This document shows positions 21,908 to 30,375 of a DNA stretch of 41,575 nt, one piece after another. Below the pieces are notes generated by a model. That model ran no database searches. It was not told where the DNA came from and saw nothing but the letters and a program-made list of their open reading frames with translations. Source of the DNA: a virus; the IMG/VR virus record IMGVR_UViG_3300036859_000167, positions 1 to 41,575 of that record. The stretch is one strand, 5' to 3'. The position numbers and the translations under genes were made by a program. Each line of letters starts with the position of its first letter. The first letter of the stretch is position 1.

Positions 21908-22269
21908 CAGGCGTAGTCCACAGGCTCGATGTCGTTCAAGCCCAGCCCGGTAGGCAGGAGAATATGCTGGAGGTTGGCGCGATTGGCCTTGAGCAGGAAG
22001 CGCCCGTCCTGCGCAAATTCATCCGTGTTGAGGTTTGCGTGAGCATGGACGTGGTACTGAACCCATCCGCCGCGCGAGTTTGTCGTGTCCCACGATCCCT
22101 GCCACGAACCGCTGGTGAGCGTCAGGGAAATGGTTTCGGTGGCGAACCCGTCCCGAGCGGGATAGGTCACTTCAACCTCGGCGGAATCGGCCGTGGTTAC
22201 GGCATTGGTTTCGTCCAGAAACACGAACGAGAAGAACACCGCGTTGCCGCGAATGACGATCTTGCTCAT
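21907..22269 (-). CDS. Small beta-rich structural protein
   Basis: The 120-residue product, MSKIVIRGNAVFFSFVFLDETNAVTTADSAEVEVTYP..., reads as an Ig-like or jelly-roll beta-sandwich with alternating hydrophobic strands (FVFLDETN, AEVEVTYPARDG, WQGSWDTTNSRGGWVQYHVHAHANLN). The C-terminal RFLLKANRANLQHILLPTGLG is helical. It is likely to be a head decoration or connector accessory protein. It overlaps both neighbours by 1-4 nt. Confidence 0.68.
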   Translation of the reverse strand: MSKIVIRGNAVFFSFVFLDETNAVTTADSAEVEVTYPARDGFATETISLTLTSGSWQGSWDTTNSRGGWVQYHVHAHANLNTDEFAQDGRFLLKANRANLQHILLPTGLGLNDIEPVDYA

Positions 22270-22670
22270 GGCGGCGGGGCCGTCCCTATTGAGGCTCTGG
22301 CGCTACCGGAGCGGATAGATACCCGAGCCCGAACCGTCCGTTGTGTCGTCCGCGTTCCAGTACCGAGCACGGTGGCTACGCCGGCAGATGTGCCGACCGA
22401 CGATCTGTCGCTCGATCCGACCGCCAGAACCGTGGACGTGCCGGCGGACAGCCCCACGGCAAGGATGTCGCCGACAACAACACCAACCGCAGTAGATGTG
22501 CCCGTCGCTGTCCCGGCGCTGAGGGCATCGGAAGTACCGACCGCCGCCGCAGTGGACGTGCCCGCTGCTTGTCCCGCCCCCGAACTGGGGGCCAGGTCCT
22601 GCTCGATGCCACCGCCGATGGCGAGGCCAATGGGAGCGCCGATGCCGGTGACGATGGCATAGACGGTCAC
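22266..22670 (-). CDS. Low-complexity Ala/Gly/Thr/Ser repeat protein in the head cluster
   Basis: The 134-residue product is almost entirely Ala, Gly, Thr, Ser and Val. It is built of degenerate repeats such as GTSTAAAVGTSDALSAG, GTSTAVGVVVGDILAVG and SAGTSTVLAVGSSDRSSVG. A short hydrophobic N-terminus (MTVYAIVTGIGAPIGLAIGGG) and a basic C-terminus (RTTQRTVRARVSIRSGSARA) frame the repeats. The repeat is visible in the DNA as recurring GTGGACGTGCC-like words on the plus strand. Regular GTST spacing suggests a stacked beta or solenoid surface structure. Function is unknown. Being in the capsid-to-connector cluster, it may be virion-bound. Confidence 0.65.
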   Translation of the reverse strand: MTVYAIVTGIGAPIGLAIGGGIEQDLAPSSGAGQAAGTSTAAAVGTSDALSAGTATGTSTAVGVVVGDILAVGLSAGTSTVLAVGSSDRSSVGTSAGVATVLGTGTRTTQRTVRARVSIRSGSARASIGTAPPP

Positions 22671-22674
22671 TGGC

Positions 22675-23103
22675 CTAGTCCTCGGTGATGGTGCTGGCCG
22701 TAGTCAGGTGAGGCGTGACGCCGCTGGATATGGCGATGGTGGGAGAAATCGCCCCGCTGTAGAACAGCACCCCGGAACCGGACGACGACTTGCCGACGCC
22801 GAAATAGGTTGCGGTCTCCGACCCGCCGGTAGCCGCCGGGAAGTCGATGATGGCGGCCGGGATCACGCTGTTGCCGCTGACTGTCCATCCACCGCTGTTC
22901 CTTGCCACCGCCACCCGCGCATAGGACGTGTAGGCGCACTCGCTGGTGGTCTGATCGCCCGCCTCGCCGGGATCAGCCGTATGCAGCGAGACATACAGGC
23001 TGGTTATCGGCGAGGACGTTGCGTTGATGGCAACATTGGCGAAGGTCGTGGCGTTGAACAGAAGCTGCAGCCACGCCGTTTCGAGCGCGTTGGACTTCGA
23101 CAT
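22675..23103 (-). CDS. Phage tail-fibre-annotated small structural protein
   Basis: The 142-residue product, MSKSNALETAWLQLLFNATTFANVA..., belongs to a common phage family with the signature LYVSLHTADPGEAGDQTTSECAYTSYARVAVARNSGGW, followed by FPAAT and YFGVGKSSSGSGVLFYSGAI. Members are often annotated as tail fibre protein, but in many podoviruses they lie in the head gene cluster, as here, and are probably decoration or completion proteins. ATG at 23103 overlaps the next upstream stop. The longer frame is a shadow. Confidence 0.77.
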   Translation of the reverse strand: MSKSNALETAWLQLLFNATTFANVAINATSSPITSLYVSLHTADPGEAGDQTTSECAYTSYARVAVARNSGGWTVSGNSVIPAAIIDFPAATGGSETATYFGVGKSSSGSGVLFYSGAISPTIAISSGVTPHLTTASTITED

Positions 23104-23573
23104 CAGAATGCCGCGGTGACCGTGACACCAGACGCCAGCGGCACCCAGCGCATGAAGTGCTTGGCGGTGGTGACCGTCGTATCGGCGCCGCCGATGACCA
23201 TCTTGATGATGCCAGCCGGTACGTAGACGCCGCCGCCGGTCGAGGTCGTCGGCCCCCAGAGACCCACGCCGTTGGTCGCCGTGATGACCGGAGCGGTGGT
23301 GAGCGCGGTGAAATCGCAGTAGATCAGCGAGCCGGCAGCCAGCGACGCGACCGAGGACGACGCCCCGGTGAACGTCGTTGCCGAGCCGAGCGTGCCATCG
23401 GCGCTCCACTGCAGCGTCGCGGCTGCGGCGTCACCGTCCAGAACGATGGTCGAGATGAGGTCGGTGATGCGTATCCAGCCGCCGGCAACCGTGAATACGG
23501 TCGTGCCGTTGGTGAGAAGGGCCGCCCCGGTGGCCGTTACGCCGCTGAGGCCGTCAACGCCTGTGAGGTTCAT
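23103..23573 (-). CDS. Structural protein, unknown role
   Basis: The 156-residue product is beta-rich: MNLTGVDGLSGVTATGAALLTNGTTVFTVAGGWIRITDLISTIVLDGD, and later LIYCDFTALTTAP and GVYVPAGIIKMVIGGADTTVT. It resembles small coat-associated proteins with repeated strands. No enzyme motif or membrane segment is visible. It lies in the head cluster and overlaps the next gene by one base. Confidence 0.68.
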   Translation of the reverse strand: MNLTGVDGLSGVTATGAALLTNGTTVFTVAGGWIRITDLISTIVLDGDAAAATLQWSADGTLGSATTFTGASSSVASLAAGSLIYCDFTALTTAPVITATNGVGLWGPTTSTGGGVYVPAGIIKMVIGGADTTVTTAKHFMRWVPLASGVTVTAAF

Positions 23574-23585
23574 GGGTGTTGCTCC

Positions 23586-23993
23586 TTAGCGATCGTTGTT
23601 GGGGGCGAACGTCATGACGACGACCGCGCGGCCGGCCGACGCCGCGGTGCCGGTCTGCGCGTACTTGATGAACAGCGGGGTATCGACGGATGGCATGTAG
23701 CCAACTGCCGCCGCCGCCATCGTGGTGCCCGCCACGGTCTCATCGACATCGGCGGCCCCGAGGACAGCCGAGGCATCCGACGCCGTGCCGATGCTGAGCA
23801 CGTTGGTCGTGGCAGCGTTGAAGGCCGTCACGATCTTGATGATGCAGTTCGTGACAATGGCGCCGGCCGGCAGCGTGCCGAGCGGGACCTTGCCGGCGGT
23901 ATCGACCTGGTAGGTGTCGAAGTTGACGGCCGCGCGGAAATAGTTCTCCTGATGCGTCACGTTCTTGCGTGGCGCCACTGCGCTATTCCCCAT
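23586..23993 (-). CDS. Structural protein, unknown role
   Basis: The 135-residue product begins MGNSAVAPRKNVTHQENYFRAAVNFDTYQVDTAGKVPLGTLPAGAIV and is beta-rich. 'LPAGAIVTNCIIKIVTAFNAAT' with 'VLSIGTASDASAVLGAADVDET' resembles small capsid-associated proteins that coat the head. The start is preceded by GAGGAG at 24002-24007, and this Shine-Dalgarno directly abuts the T-run of a strong terminator. Translation should therefore depend on read-through transcripts. Confidence 0.7.
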   Translation of the reverse strand: MGNSAVAPRKNVTHQENYFRAAVNFDTYQVDTAGKVPLGTLPAGAIVTNCIIKIVTAFNAATTNVLSIGTASDASAVLGAADVDETVAGTTMAAAAVGYMPSVDTPLFIKYAQTGTAASAGRAVVVMTFAPNNDR

Positions 23994-24005
23994 CGGGGTA
24001 GCTCC

Positions 24006-24040
24006 TCAAAAAGAGAAAGGGGCGAGCCGAAGCCCGCCCC
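24006..24040 (-). terminator. Strong intrinsic terminator after the capsid gene pair
   Basis: The minus-strand RNA folds as GGGGCGGGC-UUCG-GCUCGCCCC, a 9-bp stem with one G-U pair and a stable UUCG loop, followed by TTTCTCTTTTT. It is placed between genes 24053-24526 and 23586-23993. The T-run ends 14 nt before the ATG at 23993. It is the best terminator in the window and would limit expression of genes after the capsid pair. Confidence 0.85.
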
Positions 24041-24052
24041 AAGGGCGTCCCG

Positions 24053-24526
24053 CTAGGGAACGTAGTAGTAGGCGACCATCGTGGACTGGCCGGTGCCGCC
24101 CGTGGCCGCATCGACGTTGATGACGGCCTGCAGGACGGTCTCCTTGGCGAAGGTCACCGGCCCCGCAGTGCGGAGCACGCCCTGGAACGGGATGTAGATA
24201 CCCGCGACAGGGAGATGCACCGACACGTCGCCGGTCAGGACATCGTTGTTGCCGAAGCCGTCCGGATCAGCAACGTCAGAGCCATTCGCGGCCCAGCCGA
24301 TGTCGATGTCGATTTCTTCGGTGCCGTTGGTGTCGAGATCGGTCGCCGACCAGTAGCCACCGACCACCACCGCCCCTGCCGGGACGCGGCAGTATTCGAT
24401 GATGGTAGTGGCGGCAAGGTTGGTTGCGTGGGTATAGGTGCCCCACGCGACCATGAGCGAAGCGCCCCCTACTCCCCGATAAACGGGCAGCAGGGCGGAC
24501 GCGCGGGCTGCGCTGACGGTTGCCAT
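24053..24526 (-). CDS. Structural protein directly downstream of the capsid gene
   Basis: The 157-residue product contains VYRGVGGASLMVAWGTYTHATNLAATTIIEYCRVPAGAVVVGGYW, then EEIDIDIGWAANGSDVADPDGFGNNDVLTGDVS and VHLPVAGIYIPFQGVL. 'RVPAGAVVxGG' and 'IDIGWxANG' occur in small head proteins beside capsid genes in related phages. It lies 12 nt after the capsid stop and is followed by the strong terminator, so it should be made in quantity together with the capsid protein. A decoration protein is the simplest guess. Confidence 0.7.
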   Translation of the reverse strand: MATVSAARASALLPVYRGVGGASLMVAWGTYTHATNLAATTIIEYCRVPAGAVVVGGYWSATDLDTNGTEEIDIDIGWAANGSDVADPDGFGNNDVLTGDVSVHLPVAGIYIPFQGVLRTAGPVTFAKETVLQAVINVDAATGGTGQSTMVAYYYVP

Positions 24527-24538
24527 GTTCGCTGCCTC

Positions 24539-25636
24539 CTACGCCGTGGTCGAGGAAGCGAACCAGCCGGTCAGAACGCCGTGGTCCTTGAGGTCGTCCG
24601 TATCGGCAGTGCCCGATCCGAACTGCATCTTGGCGACGCCGTAGATGGAGTCGATGGCAACGCCCTTCTTGTCGCCGTAGTCGAACTCCTGATCACGGGT
24701 CCGCCAGCGGTTGGCGTAGGCAACACCGATGGCCTGTGCCCCGCAGAGATAGACGGGGACAACGGTCGTGGTGCCGCTGGCGCCTTCGCCGGTCAGCGTG
24801 GTCGTATCGTAGAGGCCGGAAGCCTCCTTGATGATGATGCCGTCCCAGAGAAGGTCGCCGCCCTTGAACAGGCGGTTGTTTTCCATCTCCAGCATGACTT
24901 CACGCTGGGCCGCGACGATCGGCGAGCTCGTTTCCGTCTTCAGGTCGCGGAAGGCGAGCGGATGCACATAGGCGACGTAGTAGTGACGCCCATTGGCTTC
25001 CGACCGCACCGGCCGAATCTTCGGGTTGGCGATGGTCATGGCCCGAAGCTTCATCGCCGACAGGTCCGCGGCGGTGAGGATGTCATTGGAGCCGTCGAGC
25101 GCGTCCCAGATCGCCGAATGATCCGTGCCGTAGGTGCCGGACGGGTCGTAGATGCGATCGACGTTATCGACCAGCCAGGCATCGCGCTGGGCCTCGGTCG
25201 AGGTCAGGAGCGCCACCCCGTTGATCGAGGCAAGGGCCTGCTCGATCAGCTTCTCGGTGTCCTTCATCGACCAGTCCTTGAGGACTGCCCGAGCGGCTTC
25301 GCGAAGGCCGATGGCGGAATACTGCTCATCGATCTCGGCGACACGGACGCCATTGCGGCGCTTGTCCACGGTGACCGCGAACGAGCGGGTATCCATCCGC
25401 TCCTCGTTACCTTCGAGGACGTTGGAGCCGGTGATGGCGTTCTGGGTGAGCTTGTTGACGAGCGCGAAATGAACGCGGTCGCCCTTCTTCTTGGTCAGGT
25501 CTTCCTTGACCTGGATGATGGAGCTTTCGTCGGTGCCGAACTCGCCCGCATAGCGGTTTTCGGTCAGATACTCGGTGAAGAACTTGTCGTCCCACTGCTG
25601 GACCGTAAGGCCCGATGCAACAACGGAGTCAGCCAT
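24539..25636 (-). CDS. Major capsid protein (N4gp56/DUF4043-type HK97 fold)
   Basis: The 365-residue protein has the pattern of the N4-gp56/DUF4043 coat family: QQWDDKFFTEYLTENRYAGEFGTDESSIIQVKEDLTKKKGDRVHFALVNKLTQ near the N-terminus, GSNVLEGNEERMDTRSFAVTVDKRRNGVRVAEIDEQYSAIGLREAARAVLKDW, then HYYVAYVHPLAFRDLKTE and NRLFKGGDLLWDGIIIKEASGLYDTTTL. It should assemble the icosahedral shell. It lies between scaffold and decoration-type genes, as in P22 (gp8-gp5). No protease gene is present, so maturation probably follows the P22 style of scaffold exit without cleavage. Confidence 0.9.
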   Translation of the reverse strand: MADSVVASGLTVQQWDDKFFTEYLTENRYAGEFGTDESSIIQVKEDLTKKKGDRVHFALVNKLTQNAITGSNVLEGNEERMDTRSFAVTVDKRRNGVRVAEIDEQYSAIGLREAARAVLKDWSMKDTEKLIEQALASINGVALLTSTEAQRDAWLVDNVDRIYDPSGTYGTDHSAIWDALDGSNDILTAADLSAMKLRAMTIANPKIRPVRSEANGRHYYVAYVHPLAFRDLKTETSSPIVAAQREVMLEMENNRLFKGGDLLWDGIIIKEASGLYDTTTLTGEGASGTTTVVPVYLCGAQAIGVAYANRWRTRDQEFDYGDKKGVAIDSIYGVAKMQFGSGTADTDDLKDHGVLTGWFASSTTA

Positions 25637-25666
25637 TGGGGTGGCCTTTCAATCGGCCTCCAACCG

Positions 25667-26554
25667 CTATTTTTTCTGGCGGTTGAAGATGTCCTGTAAG
25701 GGGACCGGCCCACCCCAAGCGGGACCGGAACGGGTGCCAATGCCGCGAGCGTTGGCGAGATTCGACGGCAGGAGGGGCGCAGGCTTTGGAGCGGCCGGAT
25801 TGGCGGGTGGCTGTTCGCCGTTCCCCGCTTGCAACTCAGCCAGAAGCTCAGCCTTCAGACGTTCCCTGTACGCGGCCGGATCGTCTCCGATCTCGGCCTG
25901 TGCCTGCCGGCGCTTGTGCCAGCTGACCAATTCCACATATGGATTCCGCGACGCCATGATCCGCTGGTGCTCAAACTGCACGCCCGGATCGGTCTCGAAT
26001 GCCTTCTCCATCTCGGAGAAAGCGGCTGTCACGGTCTCGGCGCCGAACTTGTCCTCTGCGAACATGCGGCTGAACGCATCGCGCTGGTCCTCAAGCTGCT
26101 TCTGGAGCGGCGTCAGGGCTTCGCGAATGCCGTGCTGCATGTAAGCGCCGGGGTCTTGCCACACGTCCGGAGGGGGCGGTGGCGGTTCCCGCGGCTGAGG
26201 CGGAGCGGCCGGTTGACGCGCCATCCTTTCGAGCTGGCGTATCTCGGCACGCATGGAAGCCAGTTCGGCCTCCAGGTTCGCATTCTTGCCTTCGGCCTCC
26301 TGCCGTTTGTTCCGCTCCGCCACAACGGCGGCGACGGGGGCTTGGCGCGGGGGCGGCTCCTGTCCGGCCTGCGGCGCTTGGGGCGCTACGGGCGACGGTG
26401 CCTGCGGTGCGGGCTCAGCCTCAACTCGGGGCTTCGGCGCGAACTTGCCGTGCTCATCGCGCGGCTGTTCCGGTGCAGGCGTTTCAGGGGCAGGCGGTTG
26501 TTCCGGAGCAATATCGTTTTGCCCGGACAGAATGCTGTCCAGCGTGTTGGTCAC
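25667..26554 (-). CDS. Scaffold protein
   Basis: The 295-residue protein has a Pro/Ala/Glu-rich N-terminal half (residues 15-75), a coiled-coil core (VVAERNKRQEAEGKNANLEAELASMRAEIRQLERMA), a second Pro-rich run (PPPPPP near 125), helical EALTPLQKQLEDQRDAFSRMFAEDKFG and AAYRERLKAELLAELQAGN, and a basic tail ending FNRQKK. A basic C-terminus that binds the coat protein is typical of P22 gp8-like scaffolds. Position between portal and capsid genes supports this. Confidence 0.83.
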   Translation of the reverse strand: MTNTLDSILSGQNDIAPEQPPAPETPAPEQPRDEHGKFAPKPRVEAEPAPQAPSPVAPQAPQAGQEPPPRQAPVAAVVAERNKRQEAEGKNANLEAELASMRAEIRQLERMARQPAAPPQPREPPPPPPDVWQDPGAYMQHGIREALTPLQKQLEDQRDAFSRMFAEDKFGAETVTAAFSEMEKAFETDPGVQFEHQRIMASRNPYVELVSWHKRRQAQAEIGDDPAAYRERLKAELLAELQAGNGEQPPANPAAPKPAPLLPSNLANARGIGTRSGPAWGGPVPLQDIFNRQKK

Positions 26555-26684
26555 TTGGCTATCTCTCTATCGTGGGGAGCACGAATCGCCCGTAACCCGG
26601 CGGCGGCTGACGCCCGTGAAGTCGGCGGCACTTCCTGATTTGCGGGACAGGAAACCCGATGCGCCCGTTAAGCCCGGCGGCGGC

Positions 26685-28724
26685 CTACGCTGCTACTGGT
26701 GTCTTTGGACGGCTGGCGGCTTTCAACGCTGCCTGCTGCCGCATCTGTTCGGCCTGATGTGCGGCGAGCGCCCCGGCCGGAATGAATATCCCCGCTTCCC
26801 GCAGCGCCTGTGCCTGCGCGTCGGGCGGGAGGTCCTTGAAGTTGATCGCGACGCTTGGCGGTTTCGGGCCTTCCGGCATCGGCTGCTCAGGAACCGGCTG
26901 CGCCTCGGGCTGTACCGCCTGATGGGCCTGCGCCATGTTCTTCAGCGTCTTGGATTGCGTCTCCTCGACCTTGGCCTGCTCACCCTCCAGCGCAATCCGC
27001 TTGGCTTCCTCGGCCATCGGGTCCTGCTGATGGGCCTGATCCATCATGTCGAGAATCTTGTCCTTGTTCTTCAGGTTCGGCGCAGCCTCCAGCAGCACCC
27101 GGAACGGCAGTTCGTTGTTGCCGTCCACCTTCTTCAGCTCGACCAGCGACTGCCACTGTTCGAGCTGCGGCGTCACGTTGTCGGGCGCGTCATCGATCGT
27201 GATGTCGCAATCCAGCTCAGCAACATTGCCGACCGACGCCTTGATCTGCTGGGCCATCTGCGGGTTCTGCTGCTGGAGCATCTGGATTTGCTCCTGCGGG
27301 ACGTTGACGCCGACCCATTTCATGTTGCGTTCGTCGTCGGTGATGCGCACCCACTTCGGCCCATCCCAGAACTGGCGCACCCGATTCCAGATTGATCGGA
27401 ACACGCGCACATCGAAATGACGCAGGTTGTCGAGGAGGTCGCCCATCTCGATCATGCCGCCCTGCTGGGATGCGATCAGGGCCTTGCCCGATGCGCTCTT
27501 GTCCGGCTGGTCGCCCTGCATGGCCGCATTTGGCCCCATCAGGTCGATCTCGTTCTTTGCCTCCTGGAGCAGGCCCATCTGGGCTGTTGCTAGATCGGTT
27601 CGCGTCTCGAATTGAAACTTGTCCTTGAGAGAACCGCCGGTCGGATTGAGGATGATAACGCCATCCGGCCGGGCAGCCTCGCGGCGCAATGCCTCAAGGT
27701 CGCCTTCCCACGCTCCGCGCTCGGTGACGATCTGCGCGGTGTTCAGCAAATGCAGCGACTTCGACCGGCGCTTGTTGATCTCGTCTTGCGGGGAGATCAT
27801 CTCCCGCACAACGCCGTAGCGCTCGTTCTCCCGGTTGACATAGGCCGACTGGAAGATCAGCTCGCAATCGCTGCCGCCCTTGTCGGTCTGGTAGGGCGAC
27901 GGCCCGGCCTTCAGGATGCCGCCCTTGGTGAACTCGGCAAAGTACCACTCGTCCTCGCGCTTCACCCAGATCTGGACGATGCGAACCCGCTTCCGCTTGG
28001 TGTCCGCCCATAGCCGGAACTTCGGCTTGTCGTCGTAGGTGTCGGACTGCGTAGCCGAAGCCATCGTGGTGTCGAGGGCTTCCTTGCCCTCGGGGTACTT
28101 GGCCAAGGCATCATCGTAGTCCATCCAGATCACGACGCCCTTGTAGTTGGCGTCTTCGTAATCCGGATCGCTCGAATGGGGATCGGCGAACATCCGATCC
28201 CATGCAATGCGGCGCAGCTTGATGTCGTAGGACTGCTGCGGCGTCAGCGCCGTCGTGGCCATCGCCTGCTGCTTGTCGTACTTGGACGGTTCGACGGCTA
28301 CGGCCATGCCGCCCGCACCCTCCACCAGCATGTTGCGCCAGACCTGCGAGCGCTTGCTGTCGTAGTTCTGCTCGTCCGCGACGTAGATCAGGGCCTGCGT
28401 CGCCCCGTCCGCGTCGGCCTCGTGCATCGGGGTTCGCGGGAGAGCGCGCGGATTGACCCGCTGCTGCTTCTCCAGCCCCACCAGAAAATCTATCTTCCGC
28501 TTGATGCGGTTGATGACGACTTCCGGCTGTCCACGCTTGGCGAGGACAGCCTTTTCCGCAGCGGTCAGTTGCTTGTTGTCGTAGTAGTCGCGGTCACGTT
28601 CGGCCTGCTTGCGGGCATCAAGCGTGGCTTCCTCGGCGTCCTCGAACATGCGGCAAAGATCGCCGACACTGAGCAACGAGCCCTTGTCTGCTTCGCCGGT
28701 TTCGGAGGTCACGCCGTTTTCCAC
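26685..28724 (-). CDS. Portal protein, P22 gp1-like
   Basis: The 679-residue protein forms the ring through which DNA enters and leaves the head. It has the helical start FEDAEEATLDARKQAERDRDYYDNKQLT, then INRIKRKIDFLVGLEKQQRVNPRALPRTP, characteristic of P22-type portals, the barrel VWRNMLVEGAGGMAVAVEP, AWDRMFADPHSSDPDYEDANYKGVVIWM, and a helical crown and barrel toward the C-terminus with Gln-rich segments (QIQMLQQQNPQMAQQI). Length is close to P22 gp1 (725). The start is a GTG at 28724, 2 nt after the stop of the small membrane gene; TTG at 28730 is a possible alternative. No strong Shine-Dalgarno is seen, which fits re-initiation. Confidence 0.92.
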   Translation of the reverse strand: MENGVTSETGEADKGSLLSVGDLCRMFEDAEEATLDARKQAERDRDYYDNKQLTAAEKAVLAKRGQPEVVINRIKRKIDFLVGLEKQQRVNPRALPRTPMHEADADGATQALIYVADEQNYDSKRSQVWRNMLVEGAGGMAVAVEPSKYDKQQAMATTALTPQQSYDIKLRRIAWDRMFADPHSSDPDYEDANYKGVVIWMDYDDALAKYPEGKEALDTTMASATQSDTYDDKPKFRLWADTKRKRVRIVQIWVKREDEWYFAEFTKGGILKAGPSPYQTDKGGSDCELIFQSAYVNRENERYGVVREMISPQDEINKRRSKSLHLLNTAQIVTERGAWEGDLEALRREAARPDGVIILNPTGGSLKDKFQFETRTDLATAQMGLLQEAKNEIDLMGPNAAMQGDQPDKSASGKALIASQQGGMIEMGDLLDNLRHFDVRVFRSIWNRVRQFWDGPKWVRITDDERNMKWVGVNVPQEQIQMLQQQNPQMAQQIKASVGNVAELDCDITIDDAPDNVTPQLEQWQSLVELKKVDGNNELPFRVLLEAAPNLKNKDKILDMMDQAHQQDPMAEEAKRIALEGEQAKVEETQSKTLKNMAQAHQAVQPEAQPVPEQPMPEGPKPPSVAINFKDLPPDAQAQALREAGIFIPAGALAAHQAEQMRQQAALKAASRPKTPVAA

Positions 28725-28726
28725 GA

Positions 28727-28918
28727 TCAAACCAGTCCGTAGACAACCAAGAGCGGCAGCGCCAATTCTGCCAAACCAAAGACAATGCAAGCGATCGGCA
28801 CAGGAGTGATGCCCCAATCCTGAATATCAATTGCCTGCCAAAGCCAGAGAGCGCCGAGCACAATCAACGCTAGGCCGGCGATAATCACAAACGGAACACC
28901 GATCAGGCTGTTTTCCAA
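28727..28918 (-). CDS. Small two-pass membrane protein between terminase and portal genes
   Basis: The 63-residue product reads MENSLIGVPFVIIAGLALIV, with two hydrophobic helices (PFVIIAGLALIVLGALWLWQAI and PIACIVFGLAELALPLLVVYG). Its start lies within the end of the large terminase gene (overlap 28903-28918) and its stop is 2 nt before the portal start. A membrane protein in this place is unusual. It may be a superinfection-exclusion or late-expressed holin-like protein; no family is recognised. Confidence 0.65.
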   Translation of the reverse strand: MENSLIGVPFVIIAGLALIVLGALWLWQAIDIQDWGITPVPIACIVFGLAELALPLLVVYGLV

Positions 28919-30375
28919 TTCTCGCCCTCCGTCTGCTCGTCTCTGGTCAACCAGCGATCGACAACCGGCTTCGTCTTCGGCCGGGCCTTCTCGCCGCTCA
29001 CCATCTGGTCGAGCAATTGGCCGATCAGCCCCAGCGCATCCACCTGGTCGTCGTGCTTGCCGGCGGGGAAGGACAGCAGCTCTCGCCGCAACTCAGCCAG
29101 CCACGGCGCGTTGGCGGGCACGTACAGCCCGTTCAGCGCCATGCGGCCGCGGATGGATTGCGCCCTCACCGCCTTGTCGCCGCGTGTCGGGAACTGCTCC
29201 CGCGCAACGTAGGCTTTGCGCTCTCTCTGACGGCGCTCCAGGAACGGGCCGACGCCGGCCTTGATCTGCCCTTGCTCTTCGGCCCAGCCGAGCGGCTTGT
29301 GCTCGATGACCAGATCGCAGAACGCTTCGACCCACACGTCCGATGCGGTTTGCTTCCGCCACAGGTCGAGGAGATACATGCGGTCTTCGGGATCGATGCC
29401 GACAACCGCGTGAACCGTGTAGTCGCCGCCGTCCGCAGTCACTGCGTAATCGGAGCCGCCATAGACCCGCATCTCGGCCTTGGGCGGCTTCGTGCTGTAG
29501 GTTTTCAACCACTCGGACTTGAAGTAGTCGCCCTCTTCCGGAGCGGGCCGCTGCTGGTAGAGCGCAGACCACATCATCGGAGAGGTTTCACGCTGACGGG
29601 CGCGAAGGAACTGGCCGTAGTTGTAGCCGGTCGGATCGTCCCACAGATATTCTCCGACCTTGCGGCCGAGCTTGTCTTCCGGTTCGGCAATGGCCGGGAT
29701 CGACACGACGCGGCCCTTTACCTCGCCGCGCCTGATCTGCTCCAGTACCCTGCCGGCTACGTCCTCTTCGTGCCAGCGGGTGTTCATCAGGATGCGCTTG
29801 GCGCCAGGCTTCAGACGAGCGCTGAAGTCATCCACATACCAGTCCCAGCGCTTGCGCCTGACCGTCTCCGAATAGGCGTCCTCGCGAGAGCCGAAGAAAT
29901 CGTCCCCGAGCCCGAGATCAGCGCGGAAGCCAGAAATGCCCGTCCCGGCACCAACCCCGTAGTATTCTCCGCCAGTCGTCAGCGCCCATCGGGCAGCCGC
30001 CTGGTTGTCCGGCGACAATCTTATTCCTAGCGTCTCGGGGTCGATAGAAATGTCATTCCTGACACGCCGGCCCCACCGCTCCGCAAACTCAACTGAATGG
30101 GTCGCGAACAGGATGCTGTTCTGTGGGCGGCTCGCCAGATACCAAGGCGGGAAGAGAACCGAGACGTAGGTGGACTTGGCCGAGCCAGGCGGGGCGAACA
30201 GCAGCAGCACTTCATCGTCGGACTGCAGGAACGCTTCAATCTCTGCGATTATCAGCCGATGATGGCGGGCGGGCTCAAAGCCCTTGTACCTGCACCAGTC
30301 AGTGTACGACTTGCGGATCGTCCGGCGCTGAAGCAGCATTTGTGCTGCTTCCTGCCGCGATAGAGGCAAGTTCAT
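28903..30375 (-). CDS. terL: Terminase large subunit
   Basis: The 490-residue packaging motor has an N-terminal ATPase with Walker A APPGSAKS at 61-68, Walker B in RADLGLGDDFFGS (about 152-163), coupling motif ILMNTRWHEEDV (195-206), and a C-terminal RuvC-like nuclease with GGSDYAVTADGGDYTVHAVVGID (first Asp pair) and KHDDQVDALGLI (last Asp). It cuts concatemeric DNA and drives it through the portal using ATP. Gene order and the P22-like portal suggest headful packaging, consistent with no visible cos site. ATG at 30375 lies within the small subunit gene (77-nt overlap), and the stop overlaps the following membrane gene. Confidence 0.94.
   Translation of the reverse strand: MNLPLSRQEAAQMLLQRRTIRKSYTDWCRYKGFEPARHHRLIIAEIEAFLQSDDEVLLLFAPPGSAKSTYVSVLFPPWYLASRPQNSILFATHSVEFAERWGRRVRNDISIDPETLGIRLSPDNQAAARWALTTGGEYYGVGAGTGISGFRADLGLGDDFFGSREDAYSETVRRKRWDWYVDDFSARLKPGAKRILMNTRWHEEDVAGRVLEQIRRGEVKGRVVSIPAIAEPEDKLGRKVGEYLWDDPTGYNYGQFLRARQRETSPMMWSALYQQRPAPEEGDYFKSEWLKTYSTKPPKAEMRVYGGSDYAVTADGGDYTVHAVVGIDPEDRMYLLDLWRKQTASDVWVEAFCDLVIEHKPLGWAEEQGQIKAGVGPFLERRQRERKAYVAREQFPTRGDKAVRAQSIRGRMALNGLYVPANAPWLAELRRELLSFPAGKHDDQVDALGLIGQLLDQMVSGEKARPKTKPVVDRWLTRDEQTEGENWKTA

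Noticed and set aside
22266-22670. CRISPR-like repeat array
   Set aside because: The repeats are short, degenerate and coding (GTST-type protein repeats), without uniform spacers. No CRISPR array was seen elsewhere in the window.
24215-25699. Plus-strand open frame of 494 codons opposite the capsid gene
   Set aside because: It is an antisense shadow of the capsid gene, with no motif and no start signal.
26253-27395. Plus-strand open frame of 380 codons opposite scaffold and portal genes
   Set aside because: It is antisense to two well-supported genes and has the Arg/Leu-rich composition of a shadow frame.
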